Positions 35,644 to 44,544 are shown, counted from the first letter of the stretch. The stretch is DNA of 64,000 nt from an uncultured Clostridium sp. (GCA_900539185.1 UQBG01000011.1:1-64000), one strand, 5' to 3'. The notes: generated from the letters alone by a model not told the origin. Translations and numbers: made by a program.

Positions 35644-38097
35644 TCATATCACTCTGCCCAGATTCGTCCGGCTGACTCTGTGAAACTTTCCCACAAAGTC
35701 TGACAGTTCCATATAGAACTGACCATAGGTATCATCCGAAGAAACATGGATCCCGCTACCGGTCCGCGTCTTCTCTCCGTTTTCTTCATACTGCAGAGAA
35801 AAGGTACTATATGGATTCCGCATCAGTACATACTTCTTTCCATTGATTTCCTTTGCACCCATCACTGTATATGCATGTCCACCATTCAGACCGTCGGCAC
35901 TTCCGGCATCCCCATCGGAACCTGCATTATACACATAGCCCTGCTTTCTGGCATCCAGCAGCTCCTGAAAGAACGCATCCGGATCTGCCATATCGACAGG
36001 TTCCGAAGAAACGCCTACCAGACGCTCCAGAAACTGACCACCCTCTCCATACCACAGAGACTGATACCCTGTTGCCCGATCTCTTCCGACAAATGCACAT
36101 GCTTTCTCTATCATCTGCATCCAAAGTGCACCGGAGGATAACGCATCTGCCCCCGCGATCCGCGGAATCTCTTTGTTCACACGCACATAGATTGGCCGCA
36201 GTTCTCTGCGCTCTACCTCAAACTCTTCGATGTCATCCAATTCCTCTATCTGCTCCAGCTCATCGGATGCTGTCTGTGTCTCCTGCCCGGTACTCTGCGG
36301 CGTCTCCTGCTGTTCTACCTTCTGCCATTCGTACAGACGCACAACTACCGTTTCTCCTTCATCGACAATACAGCTTTTTAAGAGTTCCGGACTATACTCC
36401 ACCAGTCCTGCTGTACTCGCCATCATATAACAGTTTGACACCAGCCGTTGTTTTAGGTCATTTATCGTCGGCTCATGTGCAAATAGCGGAGTACTCTTCT
36501 GATCGCTCCAGTAGGTTACACTCCGCAGTGCGGCGGTTCGGGTTCCGCCTCTTTCCACTCTTCCGGTCTCTTCCGGTCGCTGCCTTGAGAAGTCCCGGAT
36601 CTGAGCCCCTTCCGGAATCACCAGAGTTCCATTTGTCATATGGTCAAAGTACCGTTTTACCGATTCCAGTGCAGCCCGCTCCTCTAAATGATCTTCCGGC
36701 ACGGTTTCCAATGCCTGCTTTACCTCTTTGATCGCCGCCTGTAAACGGTTCCGTTCCTCTGTATATCCCACCCGATATCGGTTTCCCTGAATATACTGAC
36801 GGACAGCATGCTGTACCTGTGTGGATCCACCTGCACGCTCCAGTTCCCGCTCAAGCTCCGCCAGACGTTCTCTTGACCGATAGCTCTTTTGATCGGAATG
36901 TGTCGTAATCGCCTCCATGCGGCTGCGTCTGCTCTCCTGTACGCCTCGCTCACCGGATATGCGCATCCCGATTTCCTCCCGTACTCTCCGGTGCTCAAGT
37001 CTTTGAATATCTTCATACAATGCTTGATTTTTTTCTGCCAGTTCCGTACCGGCCTCTCCCGCCGCCTTCCGGGATACATAGTCTGCCTCACGCGTTGCCA
37101 GCAGATAATATGCCCGGTATCGCTGTTCTTCTTCCTTCAGGCTCGCCAGTTCCGCCGGATCTGTCTGTGTATCTGCTTCTGCTGCCTGTCGCAGCTCCGT
37201 AATACGCGTATACTCTGCCGCCAACTGATCCACCGCCTGAATCCTTTGCGTCATCGTCAGTTCCTCCGGGCGATCCATCGATACTGCCTGTTCCTCCTGC
37301 TGCCTCTGCATCTGCACATCCAGTTGATTCAGCTCCGTATGATACTGCTGCCCCTTCCTTTCTTCCTGCGCAGATACCCGATCATACCACTGTTCAATCT
37401 GCTCCTTGGATAGCTTTGCCGCTGCCTTCTTATCTCCCAGTATACTCCCGTCCATAGCCACGCGGTTTTGTTCACAGTACACCTGCAAACGGGCAGTCAG
37501 AAGTGCCAACACCGGCTCCAGCTCCCGCATACGGAAGTTCAGACGACCTGCATCTGTGCCTTCCTCCTGTTTTAAATGCTCCTGTAAATATTGATAATCC
37601 TGAACGAGTGTCATATATTCCTTGAAGTTTGCACGTATATGACTGCTTACAAACATCTGTGGTGAAAACCGATAAAGCTCCAGTCTGCGAAGTCGTTTCT
37701 CCGTCTCTTCCGCGCCTTCCGCCTGCGGTTCCTGATCCTTTAGCTCCCGCAACTGATTGTAGATTTCTTCTGTATATGCCGTTGCCTTAGACGTAAGATT
37801 CCGTCCTCTTTGTATCCGCTCATTTCTGGCGGTTCGGATTGCTTTTTCTCCCTTAATCGACTTTCGTCCCAGCTTCGCAGTGTCCTGCATTATCGCCATC
37901 TGCTCCTGATACAGAATCCGTGAATTCTCTGTTTGTTCCTGATAGTCCTCGCTCTGCTTTAGCTGGCTGTATAACCGTTCCTGATGCACCTCCGGTGCCA
38001 GCAGCTCCTGCTCCCGCTCTGTAAATATCGGAGTGTCCCACTGTGCCTGCTGTATTTGCTGTGCTTTTTGCATCTGATTCATATCCATCTGATCCAT
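35644..38097 (-). CDS. calpain-like cysteine protease with long coiled-coil N-terminus
   Basis: 817 residues from the ATG at 38095-38097 with GGGGGG five bases upstream; a TTG start at 38130 would overlap the previous gene. Residues 1-500 are charged, Gln/Glu/Arg-rich coiled coil with no signal peptide or membrane span. The last 270 residues match the calpain (C2) protease plan: a Gln ahead of the nucleophile in LKQRLVSNCYMMAS (Cys556), VVVRLYEW, ALWMQMIEKACA, then GGHAYTV (His741) and VLMRNPYS (Asn761). An acidic Glu/Asp insert of about 35 residues sits inside. It is the last gene of an operon with a GNAT and a surface protein. Calpain folds are rare in bacteria; the target is unknown. Confidence 0.7.
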   Translation of the reverse strand: MDQMDMNQMQKAQQIQQAQWDTPIFTEREQELLAPEVHQERLYSQLKQSEDYQEQTENSRILYQEQMAIMQDTAKLGRKSIKGEKAIRTARNERIQRGRNLTSKATAYTEEIYNQLRELKDQEPQAEGAEETEKRLRRLELYRFSPQMFVSSHIRANFKEYMTLVQDYQYLQEHLKQEEGTDAGRLNFRMRELEPVLALLTARLQVYCEQNRVAMDGSILGDKKAAAKLSKEQIEQWYDRVSAQEERKGQQYHTELNQLDVQMQRQQEEQAVSMDRPEELTMTQRIQAVDQLAAEYTRITELRQAAEADTQTDPAELASLKEEEQRYRAYYLLATREADYVSRKAAGEAGTELAEKNQALYEDIQRLEHRRVREEIGMRISGERGVQESRRSRMEAITTHSDQKSYRSRERLAELERELERAGGSTQVQHAVRQYIQGNRYRVGYTEERNRLQAAIKEVKQALETVPEDHLEERAALESVKRYFDHMTNGTLVIPEGAQIRDFSRQRPEETGRVERGGTRTAALRSVTYWSDQKSTPLFAHEPTINDLKQRLVSNCYMMASTAGLVEYSPELLKSCIVDEGETVVVRLYEWQKVEQQETPQSTGQETQTASDELEQIEELDDIEEFEVERRELRPIYVRVNKEIPRIAGADALSSGALWMQMIEKACAFVGRDRATGYQSLWYGEGGQFLERLVGVSSEPVDMADPDAFFQELLDARKQGYVYNAGSDGDAGSADGLNGGHAYTVMGAKEINGKKYVLMRNPYSTFSLQYEENGEKTRTGSGIHVSSDDTYGQFYMELSDFVGKFHRVSRTNLGRVI

Positions 38098-38107
38098 ACG
38101 TTCCCCC

Positions 38108-38974
38108 CTATATAGTCTCACTTTCTTCAATCGCAGCCATCTGTTCCCCGGTTATAAATATACATTCCTTCTGCGGTTGTCCAAACAGATGATGATATAG
38201 CTGCATCGCCTGCGCAGAAGACAAAAGCATATGAATCTTCGTGTCAGGCGTATAGACTGCATTCAGATGCTGCATTGCAGTAATGAATAACCGTACTAAA
38301 GTGACAGAATCCCCCTGTCGGATCCAACAGTAGTCTAACCACAGTTCCGCGCTCTGCTCCCGAAACAAAAGAATCCCCTGAAGCTGATGATCGACCATGG
38401 ACACAAAGCTGGCAGGCCGCTCCCCTAGATATAGCTCAATCGGAAGCTGCATCTGCTCTTCCAACCATTTTCCACAGATCTGTAATTCTCCTGCCGGCAG
38501 TTCAGGCAGTGTCCGACTGGTATACTTATTTACATTTTCCCGTAATCCCTTTAGCAGACCATTATTAACAGCCTCCAGAGTCACGATTCCCTCCGGGAAT
38601 GCCGTCTCCTCCAGTTCATACCCACAGGTGGTCAGAAAGGGCATCAGCATCTCCTGTCCCCTTCCTTCTGTATAAGAAACGGTCCATCTGACACACCCTG
38701 CCTGCCGCGTCTCTTCCAGCCAGTGTTCCACCAGTGTATGTCCCAGCCCCAGTCGTCGAACGGAGGCTTGAATATAAATGCTATATAAAACTGCTGTCGT
38801 TCCTTGTCTGCCCCAGCACAAGGTTCCGGCAGCTTCTTCCAGAAATCGAATCCCTATGATACGGATATTGTTTCCTTCCGGATTTCCTTTCTGCCGAACC
38901 AGCTCCGAAACCTCATTCGGAAGACATTCCTCCCATTCATTGATTTTTTGAAGATTGACTTGTTCGATCTGCAC
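38108..38974 (-). CDS. GNAT-family acetyltransferase-like protein
   Basis: About 289 residues from a GTG at 38974 with GGGAG six bases upstream; an earlier GTG at 38998 lacks a site. The N-terminal half is a GNAT fold with the acetyl-CoA loop in VRRLGLGHTLVEHWLEE and the preceding beta strand AVLYSIYIQ. The C-terminal half repeats a similar layout in weaker form (QGILLFREQ, LVRLFITAMQHLNA), so it may be a double-GNAT protein. It ends 10 bases before the calpain-like gene and starts 38 after the surface protein, so the three are cotranscribed. Substrate unknown. Confidence 0.65.
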   Translation of the reverse strand: MQIEQVNLQKINEWEECLPNEVSELVRQKGNPEGNNIRIIGIRFLEEAAGTLCWGRQGTTAVLYSIYIQASVRRLGLGHTLVEHWLEETRQAGCVRWTVSYTEGRGQEMLMPFLTTCGYELEETAFPEGIVTLEAVNNGLLKGLRENVNKYTSRTLPELPAGELQICGKWLEEQMQLPIELYLGERPASFVSMVDHQLQGILLFREQSAELWLDYCWIRQGDSVTLVRLFITAMQHLNAVYTPDTKIHMLLSSAQAMQLYHHLFGQPQKECIFITGEQMAAIEESETI

Positions 38975-39012
38975 GCTATTCTCCCATCCTTTTTCCACAC
39001 TTTCGCTCAGAG

Positions 39013-40719
39013 TTACTCTGCTTTTCTACACTTTTCCTTTACCAGATACAAGCATCCCGTTCCAGACACCGCCAGCAGCAGCATCAACAAGGAAAGTGGC
39101 ATATCATCCCCGGTTTTTGGTGTTCCTTTCCCGGTTTCCGATCCGCCTGTCTCTGTACCTGTTGCGGTCGATTCCGTGCTTCCGGTTGTTGCGGTCGACT
39201 CCGAATCAGCACTATTTGTTTTCTGCCGACTGGCAATCGCATACTTAGAAAATCCGGTTGTCTCAAATGTAACAGACTGTGTCTTTGCATCATACTTCGC
39301 CGGTAAAATCTCATAGGTTCCGTCCTGCTTCTCATGAATTATCACAATCTCTTCTCCATGGATGCCCTGTTCCAACTGCAACGTAATCGTCGCGGGTTGA
39401 TTCAAGGTTTCCAGCTTCTTGCTCCAAACATCGGCAGAAGATCCTTTATATAGAATCTGATTCAGCTTGATATCCAGATAGGTCGATATCGTATAGCCCT
39501 CTGCCTGTTTTTCAAAATTTGAACGCTCGACTGCATTTGGTTCTGCATCTTTTACGGACAGTATCACAGAACCGGAATGGATCTCGCTGCTCCCCAGTGT
39601 GATCGTACCATTCTTTACCTTAGAGGAATCTGTATGTACCGCATCCTCCACCCGTTCAAATATTCCGGTTACATGTACATTTGTATCCGGCATAGTATAT
39701 TCAAAGGTAGACTGATCGCCTCTCGCGGCCAATGTCTCCCCATTTATTACAATGGAGGTTAACTGGTACCCATACTCCGGTTCCAGCTTTAAGATCACCT
39801 TACTCCCCGGCAGAATATTTGCCCAGCCACTATTTCTATCCTGCCTTACCTCCGATAATCCTATCGAGTTTCCATCTGCATCCTGAATATCCAGAATCTC
39901 CATCGTTCCATGCTTTAGTAGTTCCTCTTCTCGCAGTCCCGACTGATTCTTCGGATCGGACTCCCATATAATCGTTCTTGGCACAACGGTAGCCGTCTTG
40001 CTTTTTTCTACCTTTATATCATACTGTGCACTCGGTTTGACTACGAACGCCATGGTATCCTTCGTCCCCTCCGGAACCGGGATCTCTGTTCCATTCACAA
40101 AAACCTTTCCGATATTTCCGTCTCCAAACGCCAGTGTAATCTGAATCAGATTTCCTATTTCTCCGGACGCATATCCCTTTCCTGTTCCGGTTATCGTTGG
40201 GCTCTCATCCCCGATCCTTTCCGCATTAAAATACAGGTTCATGCCAGCCCCATCATAGCTCGCCTGTAGCGCAATCGTATTCGGATAGTTCGGTCCCGGA
40301 GATGGTCTCTGCTCTCTTTCTATCCTGATATTCAGGCTTCCTGAATATTGATACGCATCTAATGAAACTCGTCGACCGGGAGTAACATCCGTTGATACAT
40401 TTCCGATCCATAGTTTTATCGTTTCTCCTGTTCCTACTGCATCGCAGGTTACATACAAATAGTAGAGCTCTGCATTCAGATCTATTCTCTTATCCTGTTC
40501 CAGATCAACCTTTATATAATTCCCGGTATCAAGCTGCTTTTCCTGCAATTCTATCTCGATCGTATCCCAATAAACAATACCGTCATTGATTGCCATCGTT
40601 TCGTCAAAGTGCAGTGTTACCCAATACTCCTCCGCGGCATAAACAGCTTTCCCAACGGACGGCATAAGCATAACAATACACAGGCAGATACTGATACATA
40701 GTTTTAAATGATTACTCAT
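39013..40719 (-). CDS. cell-wall-anchored surface protein (TPKTGD sortase signal)
   Basis: 568 residues. A signal peptide covers residues 1-28 (cleavage near VYAAEE). The body is beta-rich with a repeat-like domain VVPRTIIWESDPKNQ and a TGIFERVED segment that resembles Divergent InlB/fibronectin-type modules. A Thr/Ser/Gly-rich stalk near 505-535 leads to TPKTGD, a hydrophobic span and a KEKCRK tail, the variant sortase sorting signal common in Clostridia. It should be displayed on the cell surface. It heads the GNAT/calpain operon. Ligand unknown. Confidence 0.8.
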   Translation of the reverse strand: MSNHLKLCISICLCIVMLMPSVGKAVYAAEEYWVTLHFDETMAINDGIVYWDTIEIELQEKQLDTGNYIKVDLEQDKRIDLNAELYYLYVTCDAVGTGETIKLWIGNVSTDVTPGRRVSLDAYQYSGSLNIRIEREQRPSPGPNYPNTIALQASYDGAGMNLYFNAERIGDESPTITGTGKGYASGEIGNLIQITLAFGDGNIGKVFVNGTEIPVPEGTKDTMAFVVKPSAQYDIKVEKSKTATVVPRTIIWESDPKNQSGLREEELLKHGTMEILDIQDADGNSIGLSEVRQDRNSGWANILPGSKVILKLEPEYGYQLTSIVINGETLAARGDQSTFEYTMPDTNVHVTGIFERVEDAVHTDSSKVKNGTITLGSSEIHSGSVILSVKDAEPNAVERSNFEKQAEGYTISTYLDIKLNQILYKGSSADVWSKKLETLNQPATITLQLEQGIHGEEIVIIHEKQDGTYEILPAKYDAKTQSVTFETTGFSKYAIASRQKTNSADSESTATTGSTESTATGTETGGSETGKGTPKTGDDMPLSLLMLLLAVSGTGCLYLVKEKCRKAE

Positions 40720-40816
40720 CTGATTTCCCCCTCTTATTCTGTTCTTGTTTTCTTTATCCTTCTATGATGATCTATGTTCTCCCTATTTGTCAATCCGTTG
40801 GCATCATTCGGTCAAA

Positions 40817-41455
40817 TCATGGCTCAAATGCATCCACTTCTGAATCCAGTTCCGAGTCCAACGCCGGATCCCCGCACGGAACGCCTTCCGTATGCATCGC
40901 CCGGTTTACCCACGCCGGAGCCTGTCCATCGGCATCCGGTGTTACCTTCATCTGATTGAATACATAGTTTCCTTCTGCATCAAATACCAGTTCTATCCAG
41001 CCGGGATTCTCTACCGTACCGCCTACAAACAGGATACTCCTGCCACCATCGTCATTTGTCACCTCGTACCGATAATAGGCTTCTTCCCCGCATTGATCTG
41101 TCACATCGATCTTCTCGTCACCGATCACCAGATACAGCCGGTCGCCCTCCACCTCGGCATACTCCTTATCCAAGTGGCCAATCGTAAACCTTGACTCACT
41201 GCCATAGTTTTCATATACCACTTCCGTTCCTCCCGCCGTGTGAAACATCTGGCGTACATAATCTGCTGCATGTACGATCGCCGACCGTGTTGCCGGGATC
41301 CCAAGGAGCACCGTTACACAGGCCGCTATTCCCGCTACATATCCGATCCACATATGAGATCGTTTTTCTTTTCCTTCCAGTTCGGCTCGCATTTCCTGCT
41401 TCCGTTCCTGCTTCATCTTGATTTTATTAAATGTGTTCTGAATCTGACGTTCCAT
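40817..41455 (-). CDS. anti-sigma factor-like membrane protein
   Basis: 212 residues. A basic cytosolic N-terminus (residues 1-34, rich in Lys, Arg and Glu) precedes one transmembrane span (about 36-55, WIGYVAGIAACVTVLLGIP) and a 150-residue extracellular domain. It begins three bases after the ECF sigma gene, the standard position of its anti-sigma partner, and has GGAGG before the ATG. The C-terminus ends with acidic ELDSELDSEVD repeats. I infer it holds the sigma factor until an envelope signal arrives. Confidence 0.75.
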   Translation of the reverse strand: MERQIQNTFNKIKMKQERKQEMRAELEGKEKRSHMWIGYVAGIAACVTVLLGIPATRSAIVHAADYVRQMFHTAGGTEVVYENYGSESRFTIGHLDKEYAEVEGDRLYLVIGDEKIDVTDQCGEEAYYRYEVTNDDGGRSILFVGGTVENPGWIELVFDAEGNYVFNQMKVTPDADGQAPAWVNRAMHTEGVPCGDPALDSELDSEVDAFEP

Positions 41456-41458
41456 CCC

Positions 41459-41932
41459 TTATTCCTCCAATCTTCTTTTCAGTTCTGTCTTCCCTCTGCT
41501 GATTCGCATCGCAACGGCCGACTCTGACAATCTCAGAATCTTCGCTACTTCCTTATAGGTATATCCGGCATAAAAGTGCAGATACAAAGGAGCCCTATAC
41601 TTCTCATCCAGTTCCAGCATCGCCTCCAGCAGTACCTTATCGTCCTCGCAAAAGCCGGAAGGATCTCCCATATAATCCTCTATCTGATCGAATGTAATGC
41701 TTTGCCGCACCTTGCCGGCCCGAAGATGGTCCTTGCACATATTTGCAGTTACCGTAAACAAATATGCTTTTTCATGGCTGCTCCGCAGCAGAATATTTTT
41801 GGAAAGCAGTTTTAAAAATACTTCCTGTACGATATCCTCTGCTTCCTGCCAGGAACCAACATAGGATACTGCGAATCTATACAGATCATCTGCATATGCA
41901 TCAAATAATTTCAGTATCTTCTCGTTACTCAA
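41459..41932 (-). CDS. ECF-type RNA polymerase sigma factor
   Basis: 157 residues with a TTG start ten bases after AGGAGG. Region 2 is visible as YADDLYRFAVSYVGSWQEAEDIVQEVFLKL and region 4 as LHFYAGYTYKEVAKILRLSESAVAMRISRGKTELKR (key parts DIVQEVF and SESAVAMRISRGK). No extra C-terminal domain is present. It is followed immediately by an anti-sigma gene. The pair probably autoregulates from an ECF-like promoter about 40-60 bases upstream. The nearby surface-protein operon is a candidate target. Confidence 0.92.
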   Translation of the reverse strand: MSNEKILKLFDAYADDLYRFAVSYVGSWQEAEDIVQEVFLKLLSKNILLRSSHEKAYLFTVTANMCKDHLRAGKVRQSITFDQIEDYMGDPSGFCEDDKVLLEAMLELDEKYRAPLYLHFYAGYTYKEVAKILRLSESAVAMRISRGKTELKRRLEE

Positions 41933-41970
41933 CGCTCACGCTCCTCCTTCGTTTTGAGATCTCATATATA

Positions 41971-41993
41971 TAACGATTGACGGGGGCTGTTTC
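41971..41993 (-). promoter_or_regulatory. candidate ECF promoter for the sigma/anti-sigma pair
   Basis: On the minus strand GAAAC (41989-41993), then a C-rich spacer of 13 bases and CGTTA (41971-41975), next to a TATATATA run. The elements resemble ECF promoters (GAAAC and CGTC-type), but the spacer is about three bases shorter than usual. Confidence 0.4.
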
Positions 41994-42016
41994 TCACATT
42001 TATTTCGTAAATTTTT

Positions 42017-42050
42017 AAGTGCCACTTCCGATCAAGAAGTGGCACTTTTT
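42017..42050 (+). terminator. terminator-like hairpin, T tract on plus strand
   Basis: AAGTGCCACTTC (42017-42028) pairs perfectly with GAAGTGGCACTT (42036-42047), followed by TTTTT only on the plus strand. The flanking genes are both on the minus strand, so the orientation is odd; it may still stop HD-gene transcripts or serve as an unlabelled regulatory stem. Confidence 0.55.
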
Positions 42051-42089
42051 ATAAGCTCTCCGGCTTTCCGTTCATAATTCTTTTTCTGT

Positions 42090-42680
42090 CTATTCTTTCT
42101 TTAAATTTCCCTTTTGAATGTTCTCCTGTATGATCTGGTCTGTGATCTCATAAAGCTGCTCGGATCCCTGCCGTGTCTTGGTTTGTCTTCCATATACCTG
42201 ACTCGCTGCGACGCCGTGCTCCCGCCAGTCACCACCACCATTACTGTTGTTTAACAATAACGGCTGTAGATTATCCATTGCATGTGCATACTTTGATTCC
42301 GCTGTCCGGCAGGCCTCAAATTCATCGAACAGAGTAATCAGTTCTTCCTTTTGTTCCTGCGGAAGAAGGGAGAATATCCGTTCCTTTGCCGCATCCTCTC
42401 TTGCCTTCTGCGTTTTCAGACCTTCCGCATCATAGGCATAGGTGTCTCCTGCATCGATCTCTACGATGTCATGAATCAGACACATCAGCATCACCCTCGC
42501 GATATCTACAGGTTCGTTTGAATATTCTCGCAACAAGTACGCCATGATTGCCATATGCCAGGCATGCTCTGCATCATTCTCATTTCTTCCATGCCCGGAT
42601 AAATGTGTCTGGCGAAAGATGTTCTTCTCCTTATCAATCTCCAGTATAAAGTCCAACTGCTTCTTTAGTCGTTCGTCCAT
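42090..42680 (-). CDS. HD domain nucleotidase-like protein (YfbR-type)
   Basis: 196 residues. The HD metal-binding pattern is complete: His in GRNENDAEHAWHMAIMA, the His-Asp pair in CLIHDIVEIDAGD and a later Asp in AHAMDNLQPLL. The order and the EHAWHMA wording resemble YfbR/YGK1-type 5'-deoxynucleotidases that act on dNMPs. GAGGG precedes the ATG. It stands alone between the ECF operon and gene remnants. The substrate call is by similarity of motifs only. Confidence 0.82.
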   Translation of the reverse strand: MDERLKKQLDFILEIDKEKNIFRQTHLSGHGRNENDAEHAWHMAIMAYLLREYSNEPVDIARVMLMCLIHDIVEIDAGDTYAYDAEGLKTQKAREDAAKERIFSLLPQEQKEELITLFDEFEACRTAESKYAHAMDNLQPLLLNNSNGGGDWREHGVAASQVYGRQTKTRQGSEQLYEITDQIIQENIQKGNLKKE

Positions 42681-42773
42681 TTATGATACCCTCTTTCTCT
42701 TCTATCCAAATCATAGCATTTTTTAGAGGTTTGTCCAACTGAAATCTACCAGACCAATCATTTTATTTGCACC

Positions 42774-42950
42774 TTACATTTCCACTGACACCACATCTGC
42801 GGCAGCACTTGGTTTTAAGTCCTTTAGCAGTATGGTGTTTCCCTTCTTCACAAAGAACAATGGCAATTTATCATACCGCTTCCTTATCAGGCGTGAAATC
42901 AAAGCACCGTAAAGGGAATGTCATGTTCATGTAAAATATCATTGAAACTA
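42774..42950 (-). pseudogene. gene remnant with frameshift
   Basis: In the gene-free stretch 42681-42989 the minus strand reads SFNDILHEHDIPFTVL then a stop; a one-base shift continues as ISRLIRKRYDKLPLFFVKKG and ends KPSAAADVVSVEM with TAA at 42774. Both halves have normal protein-like composition, so I read it as the C-terminal end of a decayed gene. No start or ribosome site is left. Family not recognised. Confidence 0.35.
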
Positions 42951-42977
42951 AAAAAGGCCGTGAATAATTCACGACCT
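42951..42977 (-). terminator. terminator after the VOC gene
   Basis: AGGCCGTGAAT (42955-42965) pairs with ATTCACGACCT (42967-42977) apart from one mismatch. On the minus strand it is followed by TTTTTAG. It lies 12 bases after the VOC stop. Confidence 0.65.
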
Positions 42978-42989
42978 AACCGAAGCCTG

Positions 42990-43373
42990 TTATTTCTCCT
43001 GAAAAAGTTCAATTTCCTCACCCAACGGGCCACGACAAAATGCAATTCTTGCCGGGAATACCGGTTCGGATGCAATCTGTATATCCTTTGGTTCAATGAA
43101 TACTTCATATCCGGCATTTCTTACCGCTTCTACACATGCATCCACATCATCGGTTGCAAATGCAAAATGCCGGATCACGCCTTGTTCGGATATGGCATCT
43201 CCCTCCCGGAAGATCTCTATGATTCCGTTTCCTGTATCCAGCATAATACCGGTCGGCCAGCTATGTGCGACCGACAGGCCAATCACATTCTTATAAAAAT
43301 GAACCACCTTTGTATATTCTTCCTCGCTTCTGCATTTAAATGATACATGGTGTATCCCTTTTACTAAACTCAT
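42990..43373 (-). CDS. VOC (glyoxalase/bleomycin-resistance) family protein
   Basis: 127 residues in the two-module VOC fold. The first strand holds a metal-type His in GIHHVSFKC, a Glu in NGIIEIFREG ends the first module, the second begins with His in IRHFAFATDDVD and ends with Glu in LGEEIELFQ, so four potential metal ligands are present. Close relatives are often called lactoylglutathione lyase-like; the actual reaction is unknown. AGGAGAGG precedes the ATG, inside the end of the 81-residue upstream gene. Confidence 0.88.
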   Translation of the reverse strand: MSLVKGIHHVSFKCRSEEEYTKVVHFYKNVIGLSVAHSWPTGIMLDTGNGIIEIFREGDAISEQGVIRHFAFATDDVDACVEAVRNAGYEVFIEPKDIQIASEPVFPARIAFCRGPLGEEIELFQEK

Positions 43374-43581
43374 GCTTCCAACCTCTCCTTTTCTTTTCCG
43401 TTATATGCTCCACCAAATCTCCGGCTACCTTCAGCGGCTTTTTCCATGTTGCCTTCCGGCTCCATTCTACTTCTATATAAAGCGTGATCGTACGCCCTGC
43501 AAACTCGCCAGTGAAATTATACCGAGGTCTCCCAACCACCTTATAGATTTCACCATTCTGATAAACCTCATGGATATCCAT
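43336..43581 (-). CDS. hypothetical 81-residue protein upstream of VOC gene
   Basis: A good promoter at 43628-43656 and a GGAGGAGG site support this as a gene. The protein is soluble with two strand-like parts (EIYKVVGRPRYNF and RTITLYIEVEWSRKATW) and a basic tail. It overlaps the VOC start by 38 bases in another frame. I do not recognise the family. If it is not translated, the stretch would simply be the leader of the VOC gene. Confidence 0.5.
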   Translation of the reverse strand: MDIHEVYQNGEIYKVVGRPRYNFTGEFAGRTITLYIEVEWSRKATWKKPLKVAGDLVEHITEKKRRGWKHEFSKRDTPCII

Positions 43582-43627
43582 ATTCGCTGCTTCCTCCTCC
43601 AGTATTTATCTATTCATATATAATCCG

Positions 43628-43656
43628 ATTATACTGTGGTTTTCGGCTTGTTGCAA
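43628..43656 (-). promoter_or_regulatory. promoter of the 81-aa/VOC pair
   Basis: Minus-strand TTGCAA (43651-43656), 17-base spacer, perfect TATAAT (43628-43633), about 47 bases before the first ATG. Confidence 0.6.
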
Positions 43657-43686
43657 ACTTTCATTAACGATTGGTATTTAAGTGTC

Positions 43687-44292
43687 CTACTTTGTCAGCA
43701 CCTTTTTACAATATTTATGTGTACCACAATATGGACATACCAGCTTACGTTTTGTAATCGTATGCGGTCCCATAATATATGACTTCATATCCGGAACAAA
43801 TCGCTTATGGCAATCCGGACATTCGAATGCTCCTGCTTCCTTATCCAGAATACAGGCAATTGCGATTCCGCCGGCAATCACTATCAGTCCTATGACGATC
43901 AACAACGCCCTCAGCCAAGTCTCCATTTCAAGCATTCCCGACAATACAAATAACGGAACTGCTGCAATAATCGTAAGACCTGCAACCATTGCCGATAATA
44001 TTATTTTCTTTTTGCTTTCCTGTGCCTCTTTCACTAAATTCACCATATTTTCCTCCGCTTTCATCCGATAATCTTCTTCTGATACCCTTTCACCCGATAA
44101 CAGTTCATTTACCGTTATCTCTAACTCATTGCACAAAGGCAACAACAATGATACTTCCGGGAATCCATTTCCCCGTTCCCACTTTGAAATTGTCTTATCG
44201 CTGATTCCCAATTTTTCAGAAAGCTGCCTTTGCGTATATCCCTTTCGTTTTCTCTCGCCGGCGATAAACTGTCCGATTTTAATTTGATCCAT
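43687..44292 (-). CDS. XRE-family regulator with membrane spans and zinc ribbon
   Basis: 201 residues. The helix-turn-helix is at about 5-60 (GYTQRQLSEKLGISDKTISKWERGNGFPE). Two transmembrane segments follow at about 95-118 and 125-150, then a zinc ribbon with CPDCHKRF and CPYCGTHKYC pairs. Such proteins regulate from the membrane, but the signal is unknown. GGGAGG precedes the ATG. The zinc-ribbon end resembles the two proteins at 44737-45805, so they may form a functional group. Confidence 0.8.
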   Translation of the reverse strand: MDQIKIGQFIAGERKRKGYTQRQLSEKLGISDKTISKWERGNGFPEVSLLLPLCNELEITVNELLSGERVSEEDYRMKAEENMVNLVKEAQESKKKIILSAMVAGLTIIAAVPLFVLSGMLEMETWLRALLIVIGLIVIAGGIAIACILDKEAGAFECPDCHKRFVPDMKSYIMGPHTITKRKLVCPYCGTHKYCKKVLTK

Positions 44293-44370
44293 TTGTTTTC
44301 CTCCCTTCTGCCTTAATTATCCGGTAAAATATGGCTATTTCACACCCACAAAACGTAGAATATGGTGAAC

Positions 44371-44544
44371 TTACGCAGTTTCTACGCTCCGTAGAGTGTA
44401 AACAAAACTGTTCATCATATCAGCCAACTCAGATTTCGTCACAACATCCTTCAAGCCTTCTGCAACATCTGAAATCTGCTTTTCCAGTGATATTATATCG
44501 AAGTTGATTTTGTTAATTTCTATTCTGTTGTTAGCAGTCTCCAT
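44371..44544 (-). CDS. small coiled-coil ORF or gene remnant (57 aa)
   Basis: Within the gene-free stretch 44293-44736. From an ATG at 44542-44544 to TAA at 44371 the frame gives a helical, heptad-rich peptide (NRIEINKINFDIISLEKQ, then LKDVVTKSELADMM). The same frame stays open upstream of the ATG and there is no good ribosome site, so this may be the C-terminal part of a decayed gene. Another frame upstream (ENADLREGLEYYR) looks protein-like too, suggesting a frameshift near 44590. Unrecognised. Confidence 0.4.
   Translation of the reverse strand: METANNRIEINKINFDIISLEKQISDVAEGLKDVVTKSELADMMNSFVYTLRSVETA

Noticed and set aside
35853..36731. A 292-codon plus-strand frame opposite the calpain-like gene
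   Set aside because: Composition (Pro, Ser, His rich) and position mirror the real minus-strand frame; no ribosome site or domain.
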